A stretch of DNA of 44,079 nucleotides from Phycisphaerales bacterium (GCA_003171335.1 PMYD01000139.1:1-44079), one strand, 5' to 3'; shown: positions 23,596 to 31,545, counted from the first letter of the stretch. The notes: generated by a model not told the origin, from the letters alone. Numbers and translations: made by a program.

Positions 23596-24531
23596 ATGAC
23601 TCGCGAACCATTGCATCCATTGGATCCTCGTCGCCGCGGCCAGGCCGAACATCAGCCGTCGCCGGCAAAAAAAGATCGCGCTGCCGAGCGCAAGCGCGCC
23701 GGCGCCAAGCCTTCCGGCCCGCGGCGGCAAAAGCGGCGCAAGAGAGCTCCCGCGATTGCCGGCGGGCCGCCGGCCGGAACGGTGCGCATCCAGAAAGTGC
23801 TGGCCCAGGCGGGCATCGCCAGCCGGCGGGCGTGCGAGCAACTGGTGCTGGAGGGGCGCGTGATGGTCAACGACCAGGTGGTCGCGGCGCTGCCGGTTTT
23901 TGTCCGCCCCGGCGTCGATCGCGTGGCCATCGACGGCCGGCCCATCCGCATTCGGGCCGAGCGGCCGATCTACCTGCTGCTGAATAAGCCGCGCGGCGTG
24001 GTGTGCACCAACTCCGACCCGGCCGGCCGGCCGCTGGCGGTCGACCTGGTGGCCGATGTGGGCCAGCGGGTCTTTCCCGTCGGCCGCCTGGAGACCGAGA
24101 GCACCGGCATCATCCTGATGACCAACGATGGCGAGTTGGCCAACCGCATCACGCATCCGCGCTATGGCGTGGAGAAGGCCTACGTGGTGGAGGTGATCGG
24201 TCCCGTCCAGGCTGATGCGCTCGAGCAGCTCAAGCGCGGCGGCTATATGGACGGCCGGCGGATTGGCGGGGCGGCGGTGAAGGTGATACGCCGCAGCCGG
24301 GAGAGCACGCTCATCGAGGTCCGCCTGCGCGAAGGTCCCAACCGCGAGGTCCGCCGGCTGCTGGCCCGCCTGGGGTATAAGGTTCGCTCCCTGCGCCGCG
24401 TGGCCATCGGGCCCATCACCGACCGGGGCGTCAAGACCGGCCGCTACCGCGTACTCGATGAGGCCGAGGTTGAAGCGCTGAGGAAGGCAGCCTCGCCGGG
24501 GTCGGTCAAGAAGGAGGATCTGGAACCTTAA
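23596..24531 (+). CDS. RluB/RsuA-type pseudouridine synthase with Glu at the catalytic position
   Basis: A 311-residue protein of the RsuA/RluB family, which converts specific uridines of rRNA to pseudouridine. After a basic N-terminal extension of about 60 residues comes an S4 RNA-binding domain at about 63-120 (RIQKVLAQAGIASRRACEQL, EGRVMVNDQ), then the synthase domain: YLLLNKPRGVVCTN, VGRLETESTGIILMTNDGEL, ANRITHPRYGVEKAYVVEV and the ending REGPNREVRRLLARLGYKVRSL. In the family the motif is VGRLDxxTxG with the catalytic Asp; here the codon at 24091-24093 is GAG, Glu166. All other family motifs are intact. AAGG lies 7 nt before the ATG at 23596. Whether the protein is active is uncertain. 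Confidence 0.9.
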   Translation: MTREPLHPLDPRRRGQAEHQPSPAKKDRAAERKRAGAKPSGPRRQKRRKRAPAIAGGPPAGTVRIQKVLAQAGIASRRACEQLVLEGRVMVNDQVVAALPVFVRPGVDRVAIDGRPIRIRAERPIYLLLNKPRGVVCTNSDPAGRPLAVDLVADVGQRVFPVGRLETESTGIILMTNDGELANRITHPRYGVEKAYVVEVIGPVQADALEQLKRGGYMDGRRIGGAAVKVIRRSRESTLIEVRLREGPNREVRRLLARLGYKVRSLRRVAIGPITDRGVKTGRYRVLDEAEVEALRKAASPGSVKKEDLEP

Positions 24532-24555
24532 ACCTCAAAGTGGCTGTTTTGTCTT

Positions 24556-24719
24556 AGAACGTGTATGAAAACCGCCTCCGATCGTAGCACGGGCGTCTCG
24601 CCCGTGAGTAGCACGGCCATCTTGGCCGTGATCCGGCAGTTTTTCCCCATGTCGCCACGGGCGAGACGCCCGTGGGACTCATGGGCGAGACGCCCATGCT
24701 ACGTTTTCATACACGTTCT
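24556..24719. repeat. Repeat family C (MITE-like), copy 3, intact
   Basis: A 164-bp element with perfect 17-bp terminal inverted repeats AGAACGTGTATGAAAAC and GTTTTCATACACGTTCT. Inside are the four family hairpins (positions about 24586-24608, 24610-24630, 24654-24674 and 24679-24698). It is the most complete copy of the three. It starts 24 bp after the pseudouridine synthase stop. Confidence 0.85.
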
Positions 24720-24932
24720 TAGGCCCGCAGGGCCGGAAGGTCTTCGTAGCCGGGGGCGTAAGCCCCCGGAAACCTGGCAAGAACGAACCAAGCCCTGAAA
24801 GGGCGAAAGAGGTTTCTCATTGGAGGAGGCGATGCGATCTTTCGCCCCTCCGGGGCTCTTGCAGATGAAAGCCCCTTTTCCGGGGGCTTACGCCCCCGGC
24901 TAGAGATACGTATCGACCCTTCGGGTCTAAGA
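24720..24932. repeat. Nested inverted repeat with GGGGGCGTAAGCCCCC hairpins
   Basis: Outer arms CCGGGGGCGTAAGCCCCCGG (24750-24769) and CCGGGGGCTTACGCCCCCGG (24880-24899) are each palindromic and pair with each other; inner arms AGCCCTGAAAGGGCGAAAGA and TCTTTCGCCCCTCCGGGGCT also pair. It is a REP-like element. A related element with the word CCCTGAAAGGGC is at 30639-30873. Confidence 0.75.
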
Positions 24933-24960
24933 AAGCGGTCAGTTTGAGTTAATCAAGAGG

Positions 24961-25315
24961 GCACGTGGTCGAATAGACCACGTGCGCGCCAAAGACCACC
25001 TTTAAACCGTTTAAAGGTGGCTCAAACCAGTTGGAAACCTCTTTACCCCCAAGGTGGCCGACTTCAGGTGTCCGTAACGGACACCTGCCTTGCTCGTGGC
25101 CGCCGGGGACCACAATATGTAGTGGTATCGGGCAGGCGCATGCACAATGACTTCCAACTCAGTTGGAAGTGGTAATTTGGGCAATCTTGGGCCGGAGAAC
25201 TTCCCGGATGGTGTCATCACTTCATGACGGTCATGAACTGAAGACTGTCAACCGCTGTCACGTGGTCGATTCGACCAGGTAATGGACATGTCGGCAACTG
25301 TGCGTAACGCACAGT
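24961..25315. repeat. Array 1 of short perfect palindromes
   Basis: Seven clear palindromes of 15-25 bp with 0-5 nt centres and different sequences: 24961-24985 (arms GCACGTGGTC), 24996-25020 (arms CCACCTTTAAAC, centre C), 25066-25086 (AGGTGTCCGT, centre A), 25150-25170 (ACTTCCAACT, centre C), 25221-25237 (TTCATGA, centre CGG), 25263-25277 (TGGTCGA, centre T) and 25297-25315 (ACTGTGCGT, centre A). A weaker one is at 25109-25126. No convincing gene lies in the 889-bp gap 24532-25420. Confidence 0.85.
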
Positions 25316-25420
25316 GGATGTCCCCGCCGTTTCCTGCCCGTGTTGCCAGAACAAGGCGGTTTGCCCCGTCTAGAATTTCAAGAGACTTTGTATGCGCCTG
25401 AGTTTTTTGGAGTTGGGACA

Positions 25421-25990
25421 ATGGCTGCATTATCCTTATCAAAACATTTCCGCTGGACGCTGACGGTCCGCGGCCTGGCGGCGATCGCCTTTGGCGTGCT
25501 GGCCTTGGCCTGGCCGGGCATAACGTTGCTGGCGCTGCTGATCATCTTCGGCGCGTACGCCCTGGTGGACGGCATTTTCGCCGTGATCGGCTCGCTGGTG
25601 CATCGCCGCGTGTTGACGGACTGGTGGCTGATCCTGCTGGTGGGCATCGCCAGCGTGCTGCTGGGAATTTTGACCTTCGCGAGGCCCGGCATCACCGCCT
25701 TGGTGCTGCTGTTCATTATCGCCGCCCGCGCACTGGTCGTGGGCGGGCTGGAGATCGCCGCGGCGATTCATTACCGCCGGCTTATCCAGCATGAATGGCT
25801 GCTGATCCTGGGCGGGGTCATTTCGGTGGCCTTCGGCCTGGCGGTGCTGGTGTATCCCATTTCGGGCGTACTGGCGGTGGTCTGGTTGATCGGCATCTAT
25901 GCCATCCTGCAGGGCCTGGCGCAGGTGGTCTTCGCCTTCAGTGCCCGCCCGGCCGTGCTGCCGGTAGGGCCGGAGGTGGGGCTGGCTTAA
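25421..25990 (+). CDS. HdeD-family membrane protein (DUF308)
   Basis: A 189-residue integral membrane protein of the HdeD family, with six transmembrane segments in three pairs, the family pattern being an internal repeat: RGLAAIAFGVLALAWPGITL, ...LVGIASVLLGILTFARPGIT and GVISVAFGLAVLVYPISGVL. Each repeat has the GxxxLxxPG signature. HdeD was first described in the acid-resistance island of Escherichia coli; the family function is not known in most bacteria. The ATG at 25421 has GGAG 9 nt upstream; an earlier in-frame start at 25340 would add 27 unrelated residues. Confidence 0.9.
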   Translation: MAALSLSKHFRWTLTVRGLAAIAFGVLALAWPGITLLALLIIFGAYALVDGIFAVIGSLVHRRVLTDWWLILLVGIASVLLGILTFARPGITALVLLFIIAARALVVGGLEIAAAIHYRRLIQHEWLLILGGVISVAFGLAVLVYPISGVLAVVWLIGIYAILQGLAQVVFAFSARPAVLPVGPEVGLA

Positions 25991-26042
25991 TTCAGGCGGC
26001 TTTGATGGCAATCGCCGCGCGGCCGCGGTAAGCTCGACGCCC

Positions 26043-28496
26043 GTGCTGATGGCAGGGGCCACTTTGACGTTTTCGTCGATGCCGGCCGCATGGCTGGTAA
26101 TCGCGGCGGCATGCGCGGCTCTCACGTGGGAATGGGTGCGCGCGAGCTTCCTGGTGAAGCGAGAGCGGCTGACGACGCGCCGAATCGCGGTTGCCCTGGC
26201 TGTCGGCGCGGTGGGCAGTCTGGTGCTGCGTTTTCTTCTGATCCTCTCGCCGCTGGTTTGGGGGCTGGTCATCCTGGGGGGGGCGGCCATCGCCTGGGCC
26301 GCGCGAAGCTACCGGCGGACGACCTCGCCCATTTCCGGCCGCGCCAAGCTGCTGCTGCGGATTTTGCGCGGGGCGGTGCTGCTGCTGATCCTGCTGGTGG
26401 CGATGGGGCCGGTGTGGAATGATCAGTTTGACGAGCCCGTCCGCGAGGGGCTGGCCGTGCTGGTCGATACCTCTTCCTCGATGAGCAACGAAGATGTCTC
26501 GCTGCCTCCGCGTGCCCAGTCCGCCGCCGCCACGGGCGCGGCCGAGCCGGCCGGTGGCGCAATGTCGCGCATCGAGGCGGCCGAAAGCGCCTTGGCCGGC
26601 CAGCGCGGCACGTGCCTGCGGCTGGCCGATCGCTACGTTTTTCACACCGCCGGCTTTGATTCCCACCTGCGTTACCAGGCCGTGGAGGACATGGCCGCCA
26701 AGGGCGATCGCACGGCCATTGGCGACGCCATCCAGCGGGCGCGCGATGACTTCCTGGCCGCCGGCGTGCCGGTGGCCGGCATCTGCGTGATCACCGATGG
26801 CTGCAACAACACGGCCGATGTCGTCTCGCCCATGCCGGAGGCGGAGGCGATGGCCTCGCGCGGCTGCGCGCTGTGGCTGGTCGGCGTGGGTTCCGACACG
26901 TCGGCGCAGCGGGCCTCGCTGAATATCCGCAACCTGACCGCGCCGGACAAGGTGGACGTGATGCAGGAGATGGCGATCGCCGCGGATATCGAAGGCGTCG
27001 GCCTGGAGGGGCATACCGTGACCGTCCAGTGCCGCCTCGGCGAGCAGTTCATCGGCGCTAAAGAGGTGACGTTCGACCAGCCCGTGCAGACCCGGCGGCT
27101 GATGTTCACGGCGGCGGCGACGGCGGCGGGTTTTCACCGGCTGACCGTGCAGGCCCAGCGGCCGGCCATCGGCGATCGCCCGCTGGTGGGGGAGATGGAA
27201 TTCAGCCGCATGGTTCATGTCACCAGCCGCACGTTGCGCGTGCTGTATATCGAGGGCCGCCGGCGGTACGAGGGCAAGTTTGTGGCCGCGGCGCTGGCCG
27301 GGCAGGAGCGCTTCAGCGTGACGCGCATGATTCTCGGCCAGCCGCTGCCGGGTGAGCCCGACGAGCAGGCGGCGCGGGATTTCTGGCAGGGCTACCACGT
27401 GATCATCCTGGGCGATTGCCCGGCGGCGTCGCTGGGCTGGGGCCGCCTGGAGCAGCTTAGCCGGCTGATTTCCGAAGAGGGCCGCGGCCTGGTGATGATC
27501 GCCGGCCGCAGCGGCTTTGCCGCCGGCGGCTGGGCCGACAGCCAACTGGCGGCGGCGCTGCCGGTGGTAGTGCCGCGCCAGGCCCCGCCGCTGACGGGAC
27601 CAATACATATTCTGCCCACGCCCGAGGGCCTGGCCGAAGGCGTGATGCGCATCGGCCGCGATGCCAACGACAGCAATACCTGGCAGCGGCTGCGCCCGCT
27701 GTACGAAGTGGACGACCTGGGCGATCCCAAACCCGCGGCCACGGTTTTCGCCCGCAGCGCCGAGGGAGCGGCTGCTAAACCGCTCATCGTGGGCCAGCAG
27801 TACGGAGCCGGCCGCACTATCGCCATCGCCTTCGACACCACTTGGCAGTGGGCCCTGTCGCCCCAGGACACGGCCGACCTGCAGAAGCGGTTCTGGCGGC
27901 AGGTGCTGCTGTGGGCGGGTAACCCGTCCACCGATGCCTGGGTCACCACCGACAGCCCGCGCTACGATGCCACGCGGCTCGCCGGCGGGCAGGAGCGAAT
28001 CACCGTGCTGGCGGGTGCGGAAGATGCCGACGGCACGCCGCGAATGGATCTGCCGGTCACCATCACGCTGACAGACCCCGAGGGCAAACCCGTGGTCGTG
28101 GCGCTCGAGCCGGCGGGCGATGTTCGCAAGGCCGTGCTGGGGGCGCTGCCGGCGGGGCAATACACATTGGAGCTATCCGGCCAGGCCGGCGGCCGCAAGC
28201 TGGCGGCCAAGCACGTTTTTGAGGTGATCCAGCGCGACCTGGAGACGACCGAGGTGGTGGCCAATCTGCCGCTCCTGCGGCAAATGGGCGAGCTGGCCTT
28301 GGCCGGCGGCGGCGGCTATCGGCCGCTGGCCGAACTGCCGCAGGTGCTGGAGCAATTCGCCAATCGGCCCGCGGCGGTGCGCCAGCGAACGATCAGCGAT
28401 GATCTGGTGGATCACAGCCGCCGGTGGCTGCTGGCGGCGCTGATTGGAATGCTGGTGGTTGAATGGACCGTGCGCAAGGCGCTGGGGCTGGTGTAG
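26043..28496 (+). CDS. Large VWA-domain membrane protein
   Basis: A protein of up to 817 residues. Three to four transmembrane segments lie in the first 125 residues, a von Willebrand factor A domain at about 138-330 with an intact MIDAS motif (VLVDTSSSMS = DxSxS, the Thr in DRTAIGDAIQ and the Asp in VITDGCNN), a beta-sandwich region at about 330-395, a glutamine-amidotransferase-like fold at about 396-520 (TLRVLYIEGRRRYEGKFV, HVIILGDCP; no catalytic Cys seen), an Ig-like region at about 640-730 and a final transmembrane segment at about 790-812. This arrangement is typical of a planctomycete and bacteroidete family often found with MoxR ATPases and BatA-like proteins; neither is visible here. 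The start is uncertain: GTG 26043, ATG 26049 and ATG 26079 are possible. Confidence 0.85.
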   Translation: MLMAGATLTFSSMPAAWLVIAAACAALTWEWVRASFLVKRERLTTRRIAVALAVGAVGSLVLRFLLILSPLVWGLVILGGAAIAWAARSYRRTTSPISGRAKLLLRILRGAVLLLILLVAMGPVWNDQFDEPVREGLAVLVDTSSSMSNEDVSLPPRAQSAAATGAAEPAGGAMSRIEAAESALAGQRGTCLRLADRYVFHTAGFDSHLRYQAVEDMAAKGDRTAIGDAIQRARDDFLAAGVPVAGICVITDGCNNTADVVSPMPEAEAMASRGCALWLVGVGSDTSAQRASLNIRNLTAPDKVDVMQEMAIAADIEGVGLEGHTVTVQCRLGEQFIGAKEVTFDQPVQTRRLMFTAAATAAGFHRLTVQAQRPAIGDRPLVGEMEFSRMVHVTSRTLRVLYIEGRRRYEGKFVAAALAGQERFSVTRMILGQPLPGEPDEQAARDFWQGYHVIILGDCPAASLGWGRLEQLSRLISEEGRGLVMIAGRSGFAAGGWADSQLAAALPVVVPRQAPPLTGPIHILPTPEGLAEGVMRIGRDANDSNTWQRLRPLYEVDDLGDPKPAATVFARSAEGAAAKPLIVGQQYGAGRTIAIAFDTTWQWALSPQDTADLQKRFWRQVLLWAGNPSTDAWVTTDSPRYDATRLAGGQERITVLAGAEDADGTPRMDLPVTITLTDPEGKPVVVALEPAGDVRKAVLGALPAGQYTLELSGQAGGRKLAAKHVFEVIQRDLETTEVVANLPLLRQMGELALAGGGGYRPLAELPQVLEQFANRPAAVRQRTISDDLVDHSRRWLLAALIGMLVVEWTVRKALGLV

Positions 28497-28507
28497 CGAG
28501 TGGATTA

Positions 28508-28536
28508 CGTGGCATGGGCGAGACGCCCGTGCCACG
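28508..28536. repeat. Solitary hairpin of repeat family C
   Basis: CGTGGCATGGGCG and CGCCCGTGCCACG pair over 13 bp with one wobble, loop AGA. It is a solo internal hairpin of family C, 12 nt beyond the VWA gene stop, and may act as a transcript end. Confidence 0.65.
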
Positions 28537-28574
28537 AGCGATTCAGGTCGATTTGAGGCGTTGAACGTGCAGCC

Positions 28575-29123
28575 TCACTTCCGATAGGCATGCGTCTTGG
28601 CGCTATCCCCGAAGTCCGGCCCGACGCGCAGCCCGCGTGCGCGAAAACCCTCGCCGATGAGCCAAACCAGCGTGCTCACCCAAATCACGACAGCCACGCC
28701 CACGATGATCCCAAAGGGGTCTCGCCCGGCCGGCCGCACGAGCGTCAGCGGACCGCCGACCAGCCGCTGGGCGGACTGGGCCCAGACGCCGATCAACAGG
28801 CCGCCGATCGCCTGCGTCGAGGCCAGAAGCCAGCTCCAGGAGATGACGCGATGCTGCCGGCTGGCGCGAATGACCATGTACAGACCCGCCAGCATCCACA
28901 CCGGGCCTAAGAGGTCGAAGATCAGCCGCGGCCAGGCGGCAAAAGTGCCAATGAATGTTGCCACCAGCGTGGGCAGGCCGCGGTCGTCAACGTGCTCGCG
29001 CAGCGCCAGGGCGGTGTGGTGAGCCGTCCAGCACGACAGCGCCCAGGCGAGGTAGGAGATGCCCGCCATCAGCAGCGCCAGCGATACATCCGTCCGCGTT
29101 GTCCGCCGCACATGTCCCAGCAT
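28575..29123 (-). CDS. Small integral membrane protein, unknown
   Basis: A 182-residue protein with four predicted transmembrane segments at about residues 14-33, 55-80, 95-117 and 135-160. No domain is recognised. The ATG at 29123 (MLGHVRRTTRTD) was chosen because the longer frame upstream (to 29639) is translated repeat DNA and the antisense of the next gene. TAATAC lies 4 nt before the ATG; no Shine-Dalgarno is visible. Confidence 0.65.
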   Translation of the reverse strand: MLGHVRRTTRTDVSLALLMAGISYLAWALSCWTAHHTALALREHVDDRGLPTLVATFIGTFAAWPRLIFDLLGPVWMLAGLYMVIRASRQHRVISWSWLLASTQAIGGLLIGVWAQSAQRLVGGPLTLVRPAGRDPFGIIVGVAVVIWVSTLVWLIGEGFRARGLRVGPDFGDSAKTHAYRK

Positions 29124-29172
29124 GGGCGTATTAGAGCCGTGCGCGGCCGGGAGTGTCAATCGGGAGATGCCT

Positions 29173-29292
29173 GGGTGGCATGCCCTCACGGAAGGTGCGA
29201 AGCACCGGACGGGTGGGCATGTCCTGGCGCCAGAAGACATGCCCACTCGCCTTGGCCGCCGGGGCGGCCTTCGGCGCGAGGGCATGCCACCC
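29173..29292. repeat. Palindromic repeat family A, copy 2 (intact)
   Basis: Outer arms GGGTGGCATGCCCTC and GAGGGCATGCCACCC, inner arms GGGTGGGCATGTC / GACATGCCCAC, and small hairpins GGTGCGAAGCACC and GGCCGCCGGGGCGGCC. It ends 16 bp from the amidohydrolase stop codon. It shows what copy 1 at 154 looked like before interruption. Confidence 0.8.
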
Positions 29293-29308
29293 CACACAAA
29301 CCTGCCGC

Positions 29309-30163
29309 CTACACCTTCGGCCGCGCCGACACGCCCAGGGCCGCCATGGCATCGCGCTCGATGATGCCGCGGATCTGCTCGCGCGGCACGTGCGGCAGGT
29401 GCGTGCCGTGGGCCAACTCGTTGAGCCGGTATAAGGACTCGATGGCCTCGCCGGCGGTGAAGAAGGGAAAGTCGCTGCCGAAGAGCAGCTTGTCCATGAC
29501 GCCAAAATCGTACGCCTGGCACAGGGCGTTGTACGCCTGCCACGGCCGGCGGGTCAGGCCGCCCAGCTCGGCGTACACGTTGGCGTGCTTGGCCAGCAGG
29601 GCGATGGTCTCCAGCGGCCAGGGATGCCCCAGATCGCACAAGACGACCCGCAGCGTGACATGATCGCGGAGCACCTCATCCCACAGGTACGGGCGGGCGT
29701 ACTCCAGCTTGGCCCCGGCGGGCAGGTGCGTGCCGCCGTGGACGAAAACCACCAGCCCGTGCTGGGCGCAGAACTCGTACATCCGCCCCGCGCGGCTGTC
29801 GGCGGGGTGGAAATCCTGCGCTGCCGGATTGATGGCCACGCCGGAAAAGGCCGGCTCGTAAGCCACCTGGGCGAGCTGGTCGTAGGCATCGTCGGCGCAG
29901 GGATCAACGCCGGCAGCGCCCAGCAGCTTGTCCGGGTAGGAACGGACGAATCGCGCCAGCAGGCTGTTGGGCACCTCGCCATCCAGGTGGCGGCTGCGGA
30001 ACCCCAGCACCCACGAACGGTCGACACATTGCGCCGCGGCCAGGTGGCTGCCGGGATCAGCGCTGAACACCGCGCCATCGCCCATGCGCCGCAGGCATTC
30101 CGCGCCGCCCCGGCCCAGTTGGCGGGAGTTTTCCCATAAGTGTGTGTGACAATCGATGATCAT
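29309..30163 (-). CDS. Metal-dependent hydrolase, amidohydrolase-2 family
   Basis: A 284-residue TIM-barrel hydrolase. The HxH metal motif is at the start (IIDCHTHLWE), the strand-5 His in LVVFVHGGTHLP, the strand-6 His in VLCDLGHPWPLETI and the strand-8 Asp in LLFGSDFPFF, as in the ACMSD/LigJ type amidohydrolases that decarboxylate or hydrolyse aromatic and lactone substrates. The substrate is not predictable. The gene stands alone on the minus strand with no clear partner. Confidence 0.9.
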   Translation of the reverse strand: MIIDCHTHLWENSRQLGRGGAECLRRMGDGAVFSADPGSHLAAAQCVDRSWVLGFRSRHLDGEVPNSLLARFVRSYPDKLLGAAGVDPCADDAYDQLAQVAYEPAFSGVAINPAAQDFHPADSRAGRMYEFCAQHGLVVFVHGGTHLPAGAKLEYARPYLWDEVLRDHVTLRVVLCDLGHPWPLETIALLAKHANVYAELGGLTRRPWQAYNALCQAYDFGVMDKLLFGSDFPFFTAGEAIESLYRLNELAHGTHLPHVPREQIRGIIERDAMAALGVSARPKV

Positions 30164-30253
30164 GACTTCGTTATTCCGGCCGTATTAGCGCAAAACCTTC
30201 GGCGGATTACAAGGCATGTTTGATGGCTTTATGCCGCCGGCAGGGGCAGGCGC

Positions 30254-30621
30254 GACTCCGACTTTGTCGGAGTCAACTGAGGAAATTCCTCAGTTGCTCC
30301 CGGCGCGACTCCATAATTTATGGAGTCACGTCCGGAAATTCCGGAGGTCTAGTAGCTGATGGTCGGCGAACCTACTACATATTGTGGGTATAAGCTGTTT
30401 TCGCCGGCGCGACTCCGACTTTGTCGGAGTCGACTGCTCAAAATCAGTTCGTTCCCGTGATGAACTGAATGCCTTCAGGAGAAGCCGACTGCGGAAATTC
30501 CGCAGTTGGGGTTACCTCCGGCGTGAGGGGGGCTCCACTCCGACATTGTCGGAGTCGCGCCCCCCTCGGGATGGCTCAAGTGGAGAAATTCTCCAGTCGA
30601 CTCCGACCATTGTCGGAGGTC
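30254..30621. repeat. Array 2 of short palindromes
   Basis: About ten palindromes in 370 bp, in two sequence classes. Class GAAATTC core: 30275-30295 (AACTGAGGAAATTCCTCAGT, then T), 30331-30345 (TCCGGAAATTCCGGA), 30488-30506 (ACTGCGGAAATTCCGCAGT), 30581-30595 (TGGAGAAATTCTCCA). Class CCGAC/GTCGG or similar: 30254-30274, 30307-30327, 30411-30431, 30537-30555, 30599-30621. A wider hairpin with TCAGTTC/GAACTGA arms is at 30444-30468. The first two palindromes are directly adjacent. The open frame across 30384-30638 is probably not a gene. Confidence 0.85.
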
Positions 30622-30638
30622 GAACATTTGATTCTTAA

Positions 30639-30873
30639 GCCCTGAAAGGGCGCTGTATTAAAGCCCAGGGCAGAGCGAAGCGCCGCCCTGGGTGAAGGAT
30701 GTCCCGTGTGCTGCAGCCCTGAAGGGGCGTTATACGTTGCGGCACCACGCGGAATGCACAGGAAGCGGCCTTCCTGCTCGCGGATTTCGCCCTTTCAGGG
30801 CTTACCTTCGAGCCGGGTGCCTCCCACCCAGGGCGTTGCCCTGGGCTTTATAATCTCGCCCCTTCAGGGCTAA
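30639..30873. repeat. Nested inverted repeat with CCCTGAAAGGGC and CCCAGGGC words
   Basis: AGCCCTGAAAGGGCG (30640-30653) pairs with CGCCCTTTCAGGGCT (about 30787-30801), AGCCCAGGGCAG pairs with the CTGGGCTTTA region near 30840, and CCGCCCTGGGTG pairs with CACCCAGGGCG. Likely a REP-like element related to 24720-24932. Confidence 0.7.
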
Positions 30874-30881
30874 AGATCTAC

Positions 30882-30962
30882 CGTGAGGGGGGCTCCACTC
30901 CGACATTGTCGGAGTCGACTGCTCAAATCAGTTCGTTCCCGTGATGAACTGAATGCCTTCAG
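30882..30962. repeat. Chimeric direct repeat of two array-2 units
   Basis: The left 36 bp (30882-30917) equal 30522-30557 and the right part (from the palindrome onwards to 30962) equals 30422-30478 with one A missing. The join lies at the shared GTCGGAGTCG arm. Confidence 0.8.
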
Positions 30963-31031
30963 TTTGGGATTTGTTTAGGATTTGTGCGCCTGGTGCAGCG
31001 GATTTCAGATTTCCCGCTTTACGTTCAGGGA

Positions 31032-31037
31032 TATAAT
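31032..31037 (+). promoter_or_regulatory. -10 box for a leaderless mRNA
   Basis: A perfect TATAAT lies 6 nt (GCCTTC) before the ATG at 31044. No ribosome binding site or clear -35 is seen. Confidence 0.5.
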
Positions 31038-31043
31038 GCCTTC

Positions 31044-31406
31044 ATGCCAACGCCGATCTTCAACTTGTTGGGCCATGAAGGCTACTTTATCTTTCCGGCC
31101 TTCTGGGTTCGTTTCGAGCCCGACCCATCGACGGGTTGCCTGCCGTCGGAGATGCGCTATGCCCGCTGGCATATCCAGCCGCCGCCGTCGGCTGGCTGGG
31201 AGGGCCAGGCCGAAAGGCTGATCGCCGAGATGGAGTCCAGCCAGCAGCGGGGGGATCTTGATAGCGTATCGGAGAATCTGATCACGCTGACCGAGCTATC
31301 AAGCCGGCTGGAGAACCATGCCGAGCGGTGCCGGCAATTGGCCCAGCGCGCCAAGTCCATCGCTGCCAGGCATGAGCCGGCAGCCGGCCGGCGGGCATCA
31401 GAGTAG
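31044..31406 (+). CDS. Small conserved-looking hypothetical protein
   Basis: A 120-residue cytoplasmic protein, MPTPIFNLLGHEGYFIFPAF at the start, with a compact aromatic-rich N-terminal half and a helical, charged C-terminal half (about residues 60-110) likely to form a coiled coil (ENLITLTELSSRLENHAERC). No family is recognised. The codon use and GC match the neighbours, which supports a real gene. An in-frame ATG at 30984 would add 20 residues, but the TATAAT box lies between the two starts, favouring 31044. Confidence 0.6.
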   Translation: MPTPIFNLLGHEGYFIFPAFWVRFEPDPSTGCLPSEMRYARWHIQPPPSAGWEGQAERLIAEMESSQQRGDLDSVSENLITLTELSSRLENHAERCRQLAQRAKSIAARHEPAAGRRASE

Positions 31407-31511
31407 CGGAGGGGTGGGCGGCGGGTGGCCAGCATGTAATTATTTTTTTCTTCGGTGCTTAAGGCAGCCCCGGGGCCCATGTTTTCAGGGAACGGCAGGG
31501 CTTTTTTCTGT

Positions 31512-31539
31512 TTGACAGAGGCCCCGTGTTTTCTATAAT
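31512..31539 (+). promoter_or_regulatory. Strong sigma-70 promoter upstream of nusA
   Basis: Perfect TTGACA (31512-31517) and perfect TATAAT (31534-31539) with a 16-nt spacer. Transcription should start near 31546. Confidence 0.75.
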
Positions 31540-31545
31540 CACCGT

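Noticed and set aside
24961-25315. CRISPR array
   Set aside because: The palindromic units differ in sequence and spacing is irregular; there are no identical direct repeats with unique spacers and no cas gene.
25992-28160. A 722-codon open frame opposite the VWA gene
   Set aside because: Arg/Ala/Gly-rich antisense shadow; the plus-strand protein has clear domains and membrane segments.
28575-29639. Extended 354-residue form of the small membrane protein
   Set aside because: The extra N-terminal part is translated from repeat A and the antisense of the amidohydrolase gene.
30384-30638. An 84-codon frame across the second palindrome array
   Set aside because: It reads through palindromes and their direct repeats; the residues reflect repeat DNA, and no ribosome binding site is seen.
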